Below, piece after piece: positions 1-9,692 of a stretch of 64,000 bases of DNA. The DNA is from Aurantiochytrium sp. KH105 (taxonomy: Eukaryota > Sar > Bigyra > Thraustochytrida > Thraustochytriidae). A program made the position numbers and the translations under genes. The DNA is taken from NCBI GenBank assembly GCA_003116975.1, contig BGKB01000012.1, forward strand, positions 1 to 64,000, given 5' to 3'. The notes under the pieces are model-generated. The model was not told the DNA's origin. It made no database searches and was given only the letters and a program-made list of their open reading frames with translations. The stretch's first letter is position 1; each line of letters begins with the position of its first letter.

Positions 1-60
1 GACACTCGGTCCCAGTCAGAATACTTCCCTTTTCGCTCTCTTGCTCTTGCTCGTGCTGCG

Positions 61-75
61 ATGCTACAGACTTGA
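61..75 (+). other. Short upstream ORF ahead of the first gene
   Basis: An ATG at 61 opens a four-codon ORF closed by TGA at 73-75. It lies 50 bp before the chosen ATG (126) of the next gene and is in a different frame. If the transcript begins before 61, ribosomes would meet this ORF first, which could lower translation of the main ORF. The transcription start is unknown. Confidence 0.25.
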
Positions 76-125
76 ATTTCGGGGAAGCTTTTGCTGTGCA
101 AGGTTGTGCAAGGCTGCAAGAAAAG

Positions 126-977
126 ATGCGCTCGCGGGGCATCCATGGCGCCAAGGCGCTTCTTGCGCAGGCCTTACTCGCCGTAGTCGCACTCTCCCAG
201 CAAGGATCTGTGGCACAAGGTCACGGCCTCGATCTTCTTGCAGCAGGCAAGGAGCTGCTCGCGCAACATCAGGAGCAACAAAGAACACAAGCACGGAGCA
301 CACAAGCGCAAAGCAGCGCACCGGCGGGAGGCAATCAGGTTGAAGACGTCTTTGCTTCTTTTCAAGAGTGCGCCAAGGCTTATGAGATGGAATCGGCTTT
401 CCTTTGCGTGGAGGCTGTCCTCCTACCCACGTATGTGAGCAATTATGATGCCAACCGCTGCGAGGCATCTTCAACTGGCGTCCTGGACGAAGAGGCACAA
501 ACAGATTTGCTTGCACTGGTCGAGAGCTTTGTCGAAGAACCTACGAAAGTGCCGGATCTCGACGACTGTCAAGTGCTATTTGCTCAGAATGGAAACCTTG
601 GTCAATGTGTTGCGGCCCTCAACGCTTCATCGTTGGGGAACTTCATCTTTGCAGCCTCCCTGAATAGCTTTCAAGATCACGCGGACGCCTGTGCTCCTGT
701 GGCCCAAGTTGCAAGCTACGTGAACGCGACGCTTATTGATGAGGCCTCCAACCCTACCTCTATTCCCGGTGTCGGCGCCAATTCCACAGAGTCTACGCAA
801 GCTTTGACGAAGCTGCACGAGCTCGCCGCGCAATGTGAGGAGATCAGCGCTGGGATAACCACCTCCGCGTACCCAAGCGTCGCTTCGCGTTGCCATCAGG
901 AAGCCGGCCTCGTCCGCCATGTTGCTCTCGTGCTCCTCCTGTCCCAGGCGGTCTCCCGGTTTCTTGTCTTCACATAA
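126..977 (+). CDS. Predicted secreted, possibly GPI-anchored, Cys-containing protein
   Basis: A 283-residue ORF with no family I recognise. The open frame extends upstream to 72, but that codon is TTG; the first ATG is at 126. Residues 1 to about 31 form a signal peptide: basic start (MRSRGIHGAK), an Ala/Leu-rich hydrophobic core, then small residues. After a Gln/Ala-rich spacer the mature part carries spaced cysteines, which suggests disulfides. The last 22 or so residues are again hydrophobic (VALVLLLSQAVSRFLVF) and end almost at the stop, as in a GPI-attachment signal. A surface or wall protein is the likeliest role, by inference. TAA is at 975-977. No intron is needed. Confidence 0.6.
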   Translation: MRSRGIHGAKALLAQALLAVVALSQQGSVAQGHGLDLLAAGKELLAQHQEQQRTQARSTQAQSSAPAGGNQVEDVFASFQECAKAYEMESAFLCVEAVLLPTYVSNYDANRCEASSTGVLDEEAQTDLLALVESFVEEPTKVPDLDDCQVLFAQNGNLGQCVAALNASSLGNFIFAASLNSFQDHADACAPVAQVASYVNATLIDEASNPTSIPGVGANSTESTQALTKLHELAAQCEEISAGITTSAYPSVASRCHQEAGLVRHVALVLLLSQAVSRFLVFT

Positions 978-1907
978 GGCCTAGCCATCCCCTAGAACTA
1001 GGTATGCGCTAAATGTAAAGCTGCTGGCTGATGTTCTCGATTTATTTTTAGAAGTCAGCCTGCCTGAAGAGGCGTCCCTACTCTCACCTGCGCCAGAGCA
1101 GGCCTGGACCACGTCCGTTGTTGCAAAAAGGCAAAAAGGCAGAAAAAAAAAAGGCAAAAAGGCAAAAAGGCAAGAACGCAGGCGACTTCTGCACGATGCA
1201 AAACTTGCTCGACGTGATAAGCCGCGCGCGCAACGCAGACGCGCATCGCGCGGCACGCGGCGACCCCGTGCTGCACGGTCCACGTTGGTCACGCGTGATG
1301 GACGCGACGTAAAGTCCCAGACCCAGCCATCGTTCTGCCATGGGGACAAAATAAGAAGAAGCAACGATCGAGAAGCAATTATAAAAAAAAAGTGAAGTGG
1401 CGACCCATTGACGAGCTGGCAAGCACCGCGGCGCATAGGGTAGAGGAGCCCGAACAAGGACCGCCCGAGCGCGCAGCCCACGCGATGGACGTCGCCCTTT
1501 GACGGCCACGGCTACTCGATATGTTTGGCCCGTGTTCATGACCCGAGCGCGCGCGGGGTCGAGGACCGACGCCGGCTCGTGTCCATCATCAATCTCGGAC
1601 GGACGTTGGCCTGCTCGCACTTTTTTTCCTTTCACTTTTGTCTCAGCTTCTTTGCCGAGTCAGCCTGCCTTCATACACACAGGCTAATTTTTCTATTCGA
1701 ACGTTAGCTTTTCAACGATCGATCGCCCTTGATGACCCAGAGCAGCTGCCGCGAGCAGTCCCAAATATAGACCTTTACGAAGACGCGGAGTCTGTTGCCG
1801 TGTTCACGAGCAGTCACGCGCCGCGCGCTCGGCAGACTCCAAACGCACGCTCCTTCGCGCCCGCTAGGCCCAATCAGCCCACGAGACAGGCGCAAGACAG
1901 TGCCACG
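978..1907. other. Intergenic stretch with A-rich repeat; leader of LRR gene
   Basis: No convincing coding region is seen on either strand. At 1123-1173 there are imperfect direct repeats of GGCAAAAA, with one longer A run. Just after the preceding stop are CTAG-containing elements (979-1003). The last 200 bp or so before 1908 probably hold the promoter and 5' leader of the LRR gene. ORFs read on the minus strand here are repeat shadows. Confidence 0.5.
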
Positions 1908-3902
1908 ATGGGGGGAGTCCCAGCTCGCGTCTGCAGCAAAAGCACGTCGATGAGAGAAGTCATGATTGCCGTTCTTCTCCTCGTGGCGGCATCGAGCCTT
2001 CGCGTCACCGCCGTCTGTGAGATGTGGGACGATCGAGGCTTTGTAGGCTCGCGCCCGATCAAGACTGCGCCCTTGAGCGTGACAAACATGACCTGTTCTG
2101 GAGAAAAGGGAAAGCTCCCTTACCATGTTTACAAGCTCAAACAGCTTACCTCTCTGTGAGTTCACCTGGAATTTCTTGGTTGCTGAGGCTGATACATGAA
2201 AACCATGGCGCACTGGTTGCGAGCAAGTGATCCAAAGCAACTAACATAGACACTGACGAACGTTGTTCACTTCGTAAAAAGAGAAATCACGGACTCTAAG
2301 CTTGTGAAGCTCTCGAGCCGGGTCAGGAAGCTCGACCAGTTGACGAGCCTGTACGTTTCCATTTTCTTACTTTGCTTCAATCTTTGGTGGGCATCGTTCG
2401 CGATCGTGCTGTTCTAACGCTCTCTTGCGCGAAAAACAACAAACATCGCAACAGTCGTCTTATTGATTGCGAACTGTCTTCGCTCTCGGAGAAATTCCAC
2501 AAGCTCACGAACCTCCAGCATCTGTACGTTTGACAAGTGCAAAACATCGCGCACAAGCAACGAGGGGTTCAACCTGTCATCCAAGCATGATGTTTACTGA
2601 CGACCGCAAGCTCAGCGAGCTGCAAGGCAATGGACTTGAGGAACTGCCCAATAAAATGGGCAAATTGGAGCTGCTTACCCACCTTGATGTCTCGGACAAC
2701 TCGCTTTCAAATCTGCCCAAGAGCCTTTCACTCCTGACAAACCTGGAAACCGTGCACGCTACGAGCAACGCTCTTTCTGCGATCGATTCCCTTTCGACCA
2801 TGTTCGAGCTCCAAGAGCTACATCTGGGCGGTAATGAATTAGAGTCCATTCCTGAAGCCTTTAGTAACATTGGAAGGCAGATGACGTCGCTCGATCTCTC
2901 TGAGAACAAACTAAGCGAGCTGCCTGACCTCTTTGATTCCTTTTCAATGTTGCACACAATGTAAGTGTGCCCTGGCAAGGCATTGTTAGCTTGCTATCCC
3001 CATGCACGGCGTGTGCGAAGGAGGAATTGGCAAAACTGACCTAAACTCGCTCATACCTCATTCTTGTCCACTGTCGCAGCGATCTTTCAGCCAATCGATT
3101 GTCGGATCTGCCGGGCTCCCTCGCGTCCGATGCGGTGACTGCAATAATGCTGCGCAACAATGCTCTAAGCGAAGCACCTCAAGTGCTCGGACAAATGCCC
3201 AACCTTGGCCAGCTCACACTCGACGGGAACCAGCTTTCTGAGGTACCGGACTTTCTCCCCGACGCAGACCAGCTCGTGTACCTGACGCTCGGATCCAATG
3301 CTATTGACCCAGAAAGTCTTCTTTCGCTTAACTCGCTCCGAGGTCTTCGCACGCTTTCGCTCGACAACAATGATCTCGAATACTTGCCCGAAGGCTTCGG
3401 GGTCGGTCTCGAAAGTCTTCTTCTTCTTGACATCCGTAACAACTCACTCACGAGGCTTCCGGATTCTCTGGGCGAACTTCATCTCGATTATCTTCAAGCT
3501 CTTCCCAACGATTTCTGCGGAAGCCTGCCCAACCTTCAAGTGGCAGTCTCCTCAGACGTGGAGTCAGGACAAGAGTTTGAGGCATGCCCGTCCACGCCAG
3601 CGCCGACCATTGAGCGAACTCCGGTCACCGAGACCTGCTACCAGGAGGACATTAAGTACAAGGGGGAGCTCATTCCTGGACTCAAGTCTTTTTTGAAAGC
3701 TGAGACCACGGACGACTGCCATGCACTCTGCGACGCGTACCGTGACTGCAACTATTTCTCACACAACGATTCGCGCAATCGATGCTACATGTTTGTATCG
3801 ATCGAGAAAGAGGTGTCTACCAAGCCAAGACGCGACTGGGTCTCTGCACGTATTCCTTGCTCCGAAGCTACCCCAGCGCCAACTCCCAGTCCAAGCAGTT
3901 AA
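1908..3902 (+). CDS. Secreted leucine-rich-repeat protein with C-terminal PAN/Apple-like domain (5 exons)
   Basis: Exons read as 1908-2155, 2282-2350, 2455-2523, 2616-2960 and 3080-3902, giving 517 residues. Donors are GTGAG, GTACG, GTACG and GTAAG; each acceptor ends in AG; all four introns are phase 2. Exons 2 and 3 are 69 bp and exon 4 is 345 bp, that is 1, 1 and 5 repeats of 23 codons, so introns fall at the same place in the LRR unit (after LTSL/LQHL/LHTI). The protein starts with a signal peptide (about residues 15-36, IAVLLLVAASSLRVTA). Typical LRR cores follow (LTHLDVSDNSLSNLP, LQELHLGGNELESIP). The end has a Cys-rich segment with CYQEDI...CHALC...CNYFS...CYMF...C spacing, resembling PAN/Apple. 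An extracellular recognition role is inferred. A second ATG at 1950 is an alternative start. The first acceptor (2281) lacks a good pyrimidine tract. Confidence 0.8.
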
Positions 3903-3997
3903 ATCTTTAACACAAAGTCACCAGGACTGCCGTTCCACTAAAAAAACGTAGGCCAAAAAAAGTACTAGATGCTATTTCCCGAGATTGACTTTCAATT

Positions 3998-5296
3998 TTA
4001 AAAGCAAATATTGCATGCCGATCCATCATGCTGCCAAGTATTGTACACGAGGAATGCATCCTCTTTCGTCTTGGATTCTTTGCCCTGCATCGGCACAGTC
4101 GACTCCGCACGAAGATTGGCAGCGAATCCTGATACTTCGTTGTCCACGTTGCTCGCGCCGTGGTGTAAGTCGCTCGCTCCATGATGCAGCGCCAGACGAG
4201 AGCACGTACGCTGCTCTTTGGGTAGCGTGACAGATGGAGCTTGAATTTCGGCTGAAGATTCACTTTTCCGCGGGTTGCCAACGCTTCCCTTGCCCATGGA
4301 AGACTCTGTGCTAACTTCTCTTGACCGGGGAAGAGAAGGCTCAATCTCGTGGGTTCGTGCCTCCTTCATAGATGGCACATCTTGCGGGGTCTTCGTTGTT
4401 GAGTGCGAGGTAGGATGTGTTGAAGCGAGTGGCGCATGTATATGAGTATCCGAACTTGGAATTCCGGATATCGACTTGACCGCAATGTGTGGCAGAATGT
4501 TTTCTCCTAGAATGGACTGAATCGAGTTGACCTTCTCAATAAGCTCGATCTCGACACCCCGCACTCCATGAACGGCGGAAGCCCACGTCGTTGGCGTAGA
4601 TATCTCGAGAACTCTTTGCATAATATCAAGTTCTTGTTGCCGCATGCGACGCAGTGCAAGTTGCAACGAACCAAGCGCTTCTCGAAAGCCCGTGGTAGTG
4701 TTGGGCTCAAACTCGATCATGAAGGCACGAAGTGCTAGGCAATGCTCTTCCATAGCCATCATCGACTTGCAGACGTATTGGAAAGTCGATGCTTTCGCGT
4801 GCATGGAAGTCTCGGCCTCGAGGCGTCTCGCCGTTTTCTGGACAAAGTCTATAAGATAAGCTTGACCATTTTTCAGTCGCTCCCGCAGCGAGGAAACTAT
4901 GTACTTTTCCAAAATTGGCCGACGATGATTCCAGCTTGGCGCGTTCGATTCATGATGCTGGTGATGACGGTATGTCTGTATAGCGTTTGCGAGCTGCAGG
5001 TTCAAAGATGTTCCATTATGCAGCTTTGGTTGTTGATGGTGTTGATGCAACTGGGATTGCTGTTGTTGCGGCCGAGGGTGACAATGAGAAATGTGGTAAT
5101 GCTGCTGGTGTTGTTGCAATTGGTATTGCTGGTGTTGTTGTTGTTGTCGTTGTTGTTGCATCTGCTGCTGGCGTAGGTTGTTGAGTTGTTGCTGTTGTCG
5201 TTGTTGTCGCATTTGCTGCTGGTGTAGGTTGTAGAGATATTGCTGTTGTCGTTGCTGTTGTATCTGCTGGTGCTGATGCTGGTGGTGTCGTTGTCG

Positions 5297-5343
<47 letters not shown>

Positions 5344-5994
5344 GTAGCGGCTGCTGCGACTGCTGCTCTTGCCGTGCTTGCAGATGCTGTTTATGGTCTT
5401 CTCGTGGTTGCGCTTGCGATTGTTCTTGTGATGGTTGATGTTGTTGTTGATGATGATGTTGGTGCTGCGGCTGCTGTGACTGCTGCGATTGCTGTGACTG
5501 CTGCGGCTGCTGCGGCTGCTGCGACTGCCGTGCTTGCAGATGCTGTTGATGGTCTTCTCGTAGTTGCGCTTGCGATTGTTCTTGTGATGGTTGTTGTTGA
5601 TGATGATGATGTTGGTGCTGCGGCTGCTGCGACTGCTGCGATTGCTGTGACTGCTGCGGCTGCTGCGACTGCCGTGCTCGTAGATTCTGTTGTTGATGTT
5701 CTTCTCGTAGTTGTGCTTGCGATTGTTCTTGTGATTGTTGTTCATGTTGTTTTTGTGATTGTTCTTGTGATAATTGTTGATGTTGTCCTTGTGCTTTTTC
5801 TTGTGCTTGTTCTTGCTGCTGCTGCCGCCGCCGTTCCTGTGACATCGTCTGGAGGGACGACGTTCTTTTGTTTTCATGTTCTTGCTGCATTTGACCCTTG
5901 CGTGTATCTTCGTTCGACTCTAGATTGAGCAACCGAGACTCGGCTTGATTGACACCGGTTGTCGTTGGTTCATGTGGTTGTGCTTGTTTGAGCA

Positions 5995-6026
<32 letters not shown>

Positions 6027-7509
6027 GCGTCCCTGTCCTCACAGCTTGAGCCCTCGTTCTGTTTCTGATTCATTGGTTTGTTTGTCAATGCGAGCGAACC
6101 TTCAAGTGTCTTGCTTGGATGGTCGTCTGCCTTAAAACCTTGGACCTGTTCATCGGAAGAATGGCTTGGCAGATATGCCTCGCCTCCGTTTGAAGCAGGA
6201 TGCGCCATCGTATCTGCCGTGAGAGGTGCCGAGGAATGCGAATCACTGTGCCGGCGACGCTTCTGTTTAGGTTTTGCGTGGATGTCTGAACGAGATGCCA
6301 TCTTCGAAGAGGCGCCACGTTTTTGAGAGGATGTAGCAGCGTTCTTTCTGCCAGCTGGAGTACGCGAAGGCTTGGTTGTTGGCGGACTAATCAAGCAGTC
6401 TGTGAATCTGGGCATGTCTGCATGAACTGGTTCTGGGATACGCATCATTTTGCGCATTGTATTCGTCATGAGTGGTACAGATGCATTTCTTTCGGCCATG
6501 GCGTTGAGGACATACTTGCTGTAGGCTTCTCTGGTGACAAGAATGTACTTGTCCGCGTTCAGAAAAGTATCGAGTGCATTGTGACGAGCTAAGCTGCTCT
6601 TTTCCGAGCAATACATGGCAGCCACACGTACCTGAGACTCCTTCGCTGCATTGACATCCTTGTGTTTATCCCAGTCTTGGTCAAGACGCTTGAAGAAGTT
6701 GGGCGCGGCTGCGCTCACCTTTTCGCACGCCTGCGTCCATGCCCGCTCCTGATCTGCAGAGCGTACAAGATAATAGAGCCGGCAGCCTACAGGGCCGCTT
6801 GCGACAAGGCGTGAGCCATAGCGACGCAACTCGCTCGCAATCATGGACACCCGTATATCGTCCTTCATGAGGAGACGAACGAGGTCGCGACGTTGCGACT
6901 CCGGCGCCTGCAGTGCTCGGAATATATAGTGCGCGGTTGCGGCCTGTGCATCATACAAAAGGATTGTCTCGTTAGTACGTAGTGTATTTCCAATCTGACA
7001 AAGTCTCTACTTACAACTTCTGGGGACTCGTAGGTATCCAAGAGTTCGAGAGCGCCAGAAGAGGTTCGACCATAGGCTCCAAAGAGATCAGAATCTTTCG
7101 ATTTCTTCACACCTTCAAGCTTTTCCCAAAAAGGATATGGCTCGTCATCTCGTTTCTTGCGAGCGTCAGAATCGCTACGCCCGTCGTATGGAGCATCAGG
7201 ACATCCCCTTCCTGGAACGCTGATTTCATCATCATCATCATCATCTTTATCGTCAAGGTCTTCATCGAGCACGATCACCTCGGCCACCTTGGCGATTTTG
7301 GACGCGCCGTTATCACCCTTGCCGTTCTTGACACCGGCATCGAGCGATATGCTGTCCTTTTCTTCGCCTTCGCCATCGTTGTCGCCTTCGAGGTCGTTGT
7401 CGTCGTTGTCGTCGTCGTTGAGGTGGTCCTCCTCGTCCTCATCGATGAGCGTGACGACCTGCCCTTCCAAACCGGCCGCTTCCGCGGGCCTGCCCGCGTC
7501 GCGGGCCAT
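3998..7509 (-). CDS. Large acidic / polyglutamine-rich protein of unknown function (2 exons)
   Basis: Exon 1 is 7509-7015 and exon 2 is 6943-3998, giving 1146 residues. The 71-bp intron has a GTAAG donor, a perfect TACTAAC branch sequence (complement of 6971-6977) and a GCACAG acceptor, with phase 0. The start ATG at 7509 sits in GCCATGGCC, a strong context; the frame runs on upstream without another ATG. After a very acidic N-terminus comes a folded-looking region of about 250 residues spanning the junction (FWEKLEGVKKSKDSDLFGAY, then HYIFRALQAPESQRRDLVRL). Next is a block of Gln, His and Ser repeats including three tandem copies of a 150-bp unit. The C-terminal 250 residues are more complex again and helical. 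It looks like a nuclear scaffold or transcription regulator, but I recognise no domain. Confidence 0.75.
4990..6030. repeat. Gln-coding trinucleotide tracts and three ~150-bp tandem repeats
   Basis: Inside the polyglutamine gene. Pure trinucleotide runs are seen at 5289-5329 (GTT) and 5996-6026 (CTG). Between about 5345 and 5750 a longer unit occurs three times: the sequence TGCCGTGCTTGCAGATGCTG begins near 5371 and 5526, and a diverged copy near 5671. Each unit codes Gln-rich sequence around (S/L)REDHQQHLQARQ. Long ORFs in other frames here (poly-Asn, poly-Val) are translation shadows. Confidence 0.85.
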
Positions 7510-8018
7510 GGCGGAGAAGGACCTCCCCCCGCCCGCCCCGGGGTCCGCGCAGCAGCCGAGCAGCCAGACAGTCGCGCTGCGCAAATGTGTCTGTGCTCCG
7601 CGCTAACCACGGGGGACGCTCAGAGAGCCAGATCTCGCGCGGACCGTTCTCAGAACGGTCCGCTCTCGATCCGCTCTAGCGTCGAGGCTTCCCAGCGTGC
7701 ACGTGCCGCTCTATTTTGCCAGGATACGAGCAACAGCGATGGCGACCGACATTTACCATGGCCAGCGCAACGAAAGAGCAAGCGAGCGAGCGAGCGAGCA
7801 AGCAAAGCGAAGAACGGCCGACAGCCGGGCCCGCGGCGGCAGAAAGTCGTCTCGCTCTCGCCGGACGCGCCGCCCCGCTGGTCAAAGAAGACGACTCGAG
7901 TCACGTTGGCCTCGAAAGAGAAGGGGACTGGACCAACTAAACTTGCAGCGACAGCGACAGCGAGAACGACAACGACAGCAGCAGCGGGCGGACTGGAGCG
8001 CGGCGGGTCGGGTCGGAG
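7510..8018. promoter_or_regulatory. Divergent promoter between polyQ gene and hydrolase gene
   Basis: About 510 bp separate two start codons on opposite strands, so both promoters must lie here. It holds a 25-bp perfect palindrome (listed separately), a GAGC run near 7779-7803 and several purine-rich GAACGACAACGAC-type repeats. No clear TATA box is seen. Confidence 0.5.
7639..7663. promoter_or_regulatory. Perfect inverted repeat, 12-bp arms, 1-bp centre
   Basis: Left arm GCGGACCGTTCT (7639-7650), centre C (7651), right arm AGAACGGTCCGC (7652-7663). The arms are exact reverse complements. It lies 130 bp from the polyQ start and 356 bp from the first hydrolase ATG. That position and symmetry fit a binding site for a dimeric regulator; the regulator is unknown. 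A hairpin in a transcript is the other reading. Confidence 0.55.
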
Positions 8019-9464
8019 ATGATCATCGGCGCGGCAAGGCTGCGCGGCCGGCAGCAGCAGATCGCGATTGGGGCGGAGCTGCGGCGGTGGCGGAGATCGA
8101 GGTTGGCGAGATACGCCTCGTCGAGGAGCGGGGCCGCCGAGAGCACGAGCATGCACGACTTTACCGGAGCAGACGTGGGTCTGCCGTGGGCAGAGCGGCC
8201 CGAGACGGTGGGCGTGTCGTCCGCGGCGCTCGAGCGGCTGAGCGACTTTCTGGAGCACACCGTGGATAAATCGATCGGGCACAGCTTTCCGATGGCAGGC
8301 GCACTCATCGCACGACGCGGAAAGGTGGTGTACTACAAGGGCAAAGGAGATGCCCGGACCGAAGAGGGCACGCCGCTGCAGTCGGACTCAATCTTCCGCA
8401 TCTATTCGATGAGCAAGCCTTTTACCTCGCTGGCGCTCCTCATGCTGCTGGAAGAGGGCCGGCTGACTCTTGAGCAGCCGGCGCATCTCTATCTCGGTCC
8501 TCGGTGGGAAAAGAAGAATTTGCGGGTCCTCGAAGCAGATGCCAAGGAGACCGTCCCGTGCACCAATGATATTACAATCCGGGATCTTCTGACGCACACG
8601 GCCGGACTTTCGTATGGTTTCTTTGACAAGTCGCCGCCCAACCCGGTGGACGCCTACTACGCCAAGTCGAACGCGGCCGCGGCAAAGAAAAACGAGACCC
8701 TTGCCGAGATGGTCGATCGCTTTGCGGACCTGCCTCTGTGCCATCAGCCTGGCGAGGCCTGGAACTACAGTCATGCCGTCGAAGTCCAAGCCCGCGTCGT
8801 TGAGGTCATCTCCGGCAAGACGATTGGCGAGTTCCTCCGCGAACGCTTCTTCGAACCTCTCGACATGCGCGACACCGCCTTTACGCTGGACGAGGAAAAG
8901 TACCGCCGCCTTGTCAGTTTGCACGTGGAGAAGCCAGACACGAGCAAGAAGGATGTGACCCGATCCCACATCCGGCAAGGCAATCACACGCCTAGTATGC
9001 GCCTTGAGGCTGCTGGTCAAGGCCTCGTTTCGACATTTCGTGATTACGCGCGTTTTTGTCAATTTTGCATGAACGAAGGCGAGCTGGACGGGCGACGTCT
9101 TTTGGGGCGCAAGACCTTTCAACTTGCTGTTCGCAGCCACCTGCCTGAAAACCGCGACATTTCGCAGCTTGCAGTGCCCAGCTATGCAAAGGAATACGCC
9201 ACGCGTGGAATTGGTTTTGGCCTTGGTTTTGCAGTGCACATGAACCCGGCGCTCAGTGGACTGCAAGGGAGCGCAGGCCAGTATTACTGGGCCGGTGCTG
9301 CAAGCACGGAGTTCTTTTGCGACCCGGAGGAAGACCTCTTTGCCATGTTCTTTACACAGGTATTGAACCGCGACGAGATCAAGATGCCGCTGCGCACGCT
9401 TTTCGCAAACATTGTGTACGGGACCTTGGTGGATCGTCAATCCGGACCGCGGAGCAGTCTCTAA
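8019..9464 (+). CDS. Serine beta-lactamase-fold hydrolase (class C / esterase-like)
   Basis: 481 residues from the ATG at 8019, or 437 from the ATG at 8151. The catalytic Ser-x-x-Lys is SMSK at residues 130-133 in the context FRIYSMSKPFTSLALLMLLE. The Tyr motif is WNYSHAVEVQARVVE (Tyr250), of the Tyr-Ser-x form common in esterase members. ITIRDLLTHTAGLSYGF and the C-terminal GAASTEFFCDPEEDLF segment are also typical of the family. Known relatives hydrolyse esters or small amides; eukaryotic ones are not antibiotic-resistance genes. If the early ATG is used, the Arg-rich, acid-poor first 44 residues could target the protein to mitochondria. The substrate cannot be told from sequence. No introns. 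Confidence 0.88.
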   Translation: MIIGAARLRGRQQQIAIGAELRRWRRSRLARYASSRSGAAESTSMHDFTGADVGLPWAERPETVGVSSAALERLSDFLEHTVDKSIGHSFPMAGALIARRGKVVYYKGKGDARTEEGTPLQSDSIFRIYSMSKPFTSLALLMLLEEGRLTLEQPAHLYLGPRWEKKNLRVLEADAKETVPCTNDITIRDLLTHTAGLSYGFFDKSPPNPVDAYYAKSNAAAAKKNETLAEMVDRFADLPLCHQPGEAWNYSHAVEVQARVVEVISGKTIGEFLRERFFEPLDMRDTAFTLDEEKYRRLVSLHVEKPDTSKKDVTRSHIRQGNHTPSMRLEAAGQGLVSTFRDYARFCQFCMNEGELDGRRLLGRKTFQLAVRSHLPENRDISQLAVPSYAKEYATRGIGFGLGFAVHMNPALSGLQGSAGQYYWAGAASTEFFCDPEEDLFAMFFTQVLNRDEIKMPLRTLFANIVYGTLVDRQSGPRSSL

Positions 9465-9692
9465 ATCCGACAACGATGATAAACAAGAAGATGACGACGA
9501 AGAAGAACAAGAACAAGAACAAGAAGAACAAGTATGGCGCAAAGCAAGTTAAGATCTACCACTTCGACTTTGAATAAGCAACTCCTCGCACATGGCGTAT
9601 ATAATCAGAGCTTCCATTTTTTTTTTTTTACGTTTTTGAAATTTTGTTCCCTTTACCACATGCTTGTGTGTGATAGCTGCGACATGTACATC

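Noticed and set aside
5002-5928. Long ORFs in other frames and on the plus strand across the polyQ region (poly-Asn, poly-Val/Ala)
   Set aside because: They are translations of the same trinucleotide repeats; the minus-strand Gln frame alone continues into complex sequence at both ends and joins a well-spliced exon.
8019-9464. Antibiotic-resistance beta-lactamase
   Set aside because: The fold and SxxK are shared with many eukaryotic esterases; nothing here points to antibiotic hydrolysis or a mobile element.
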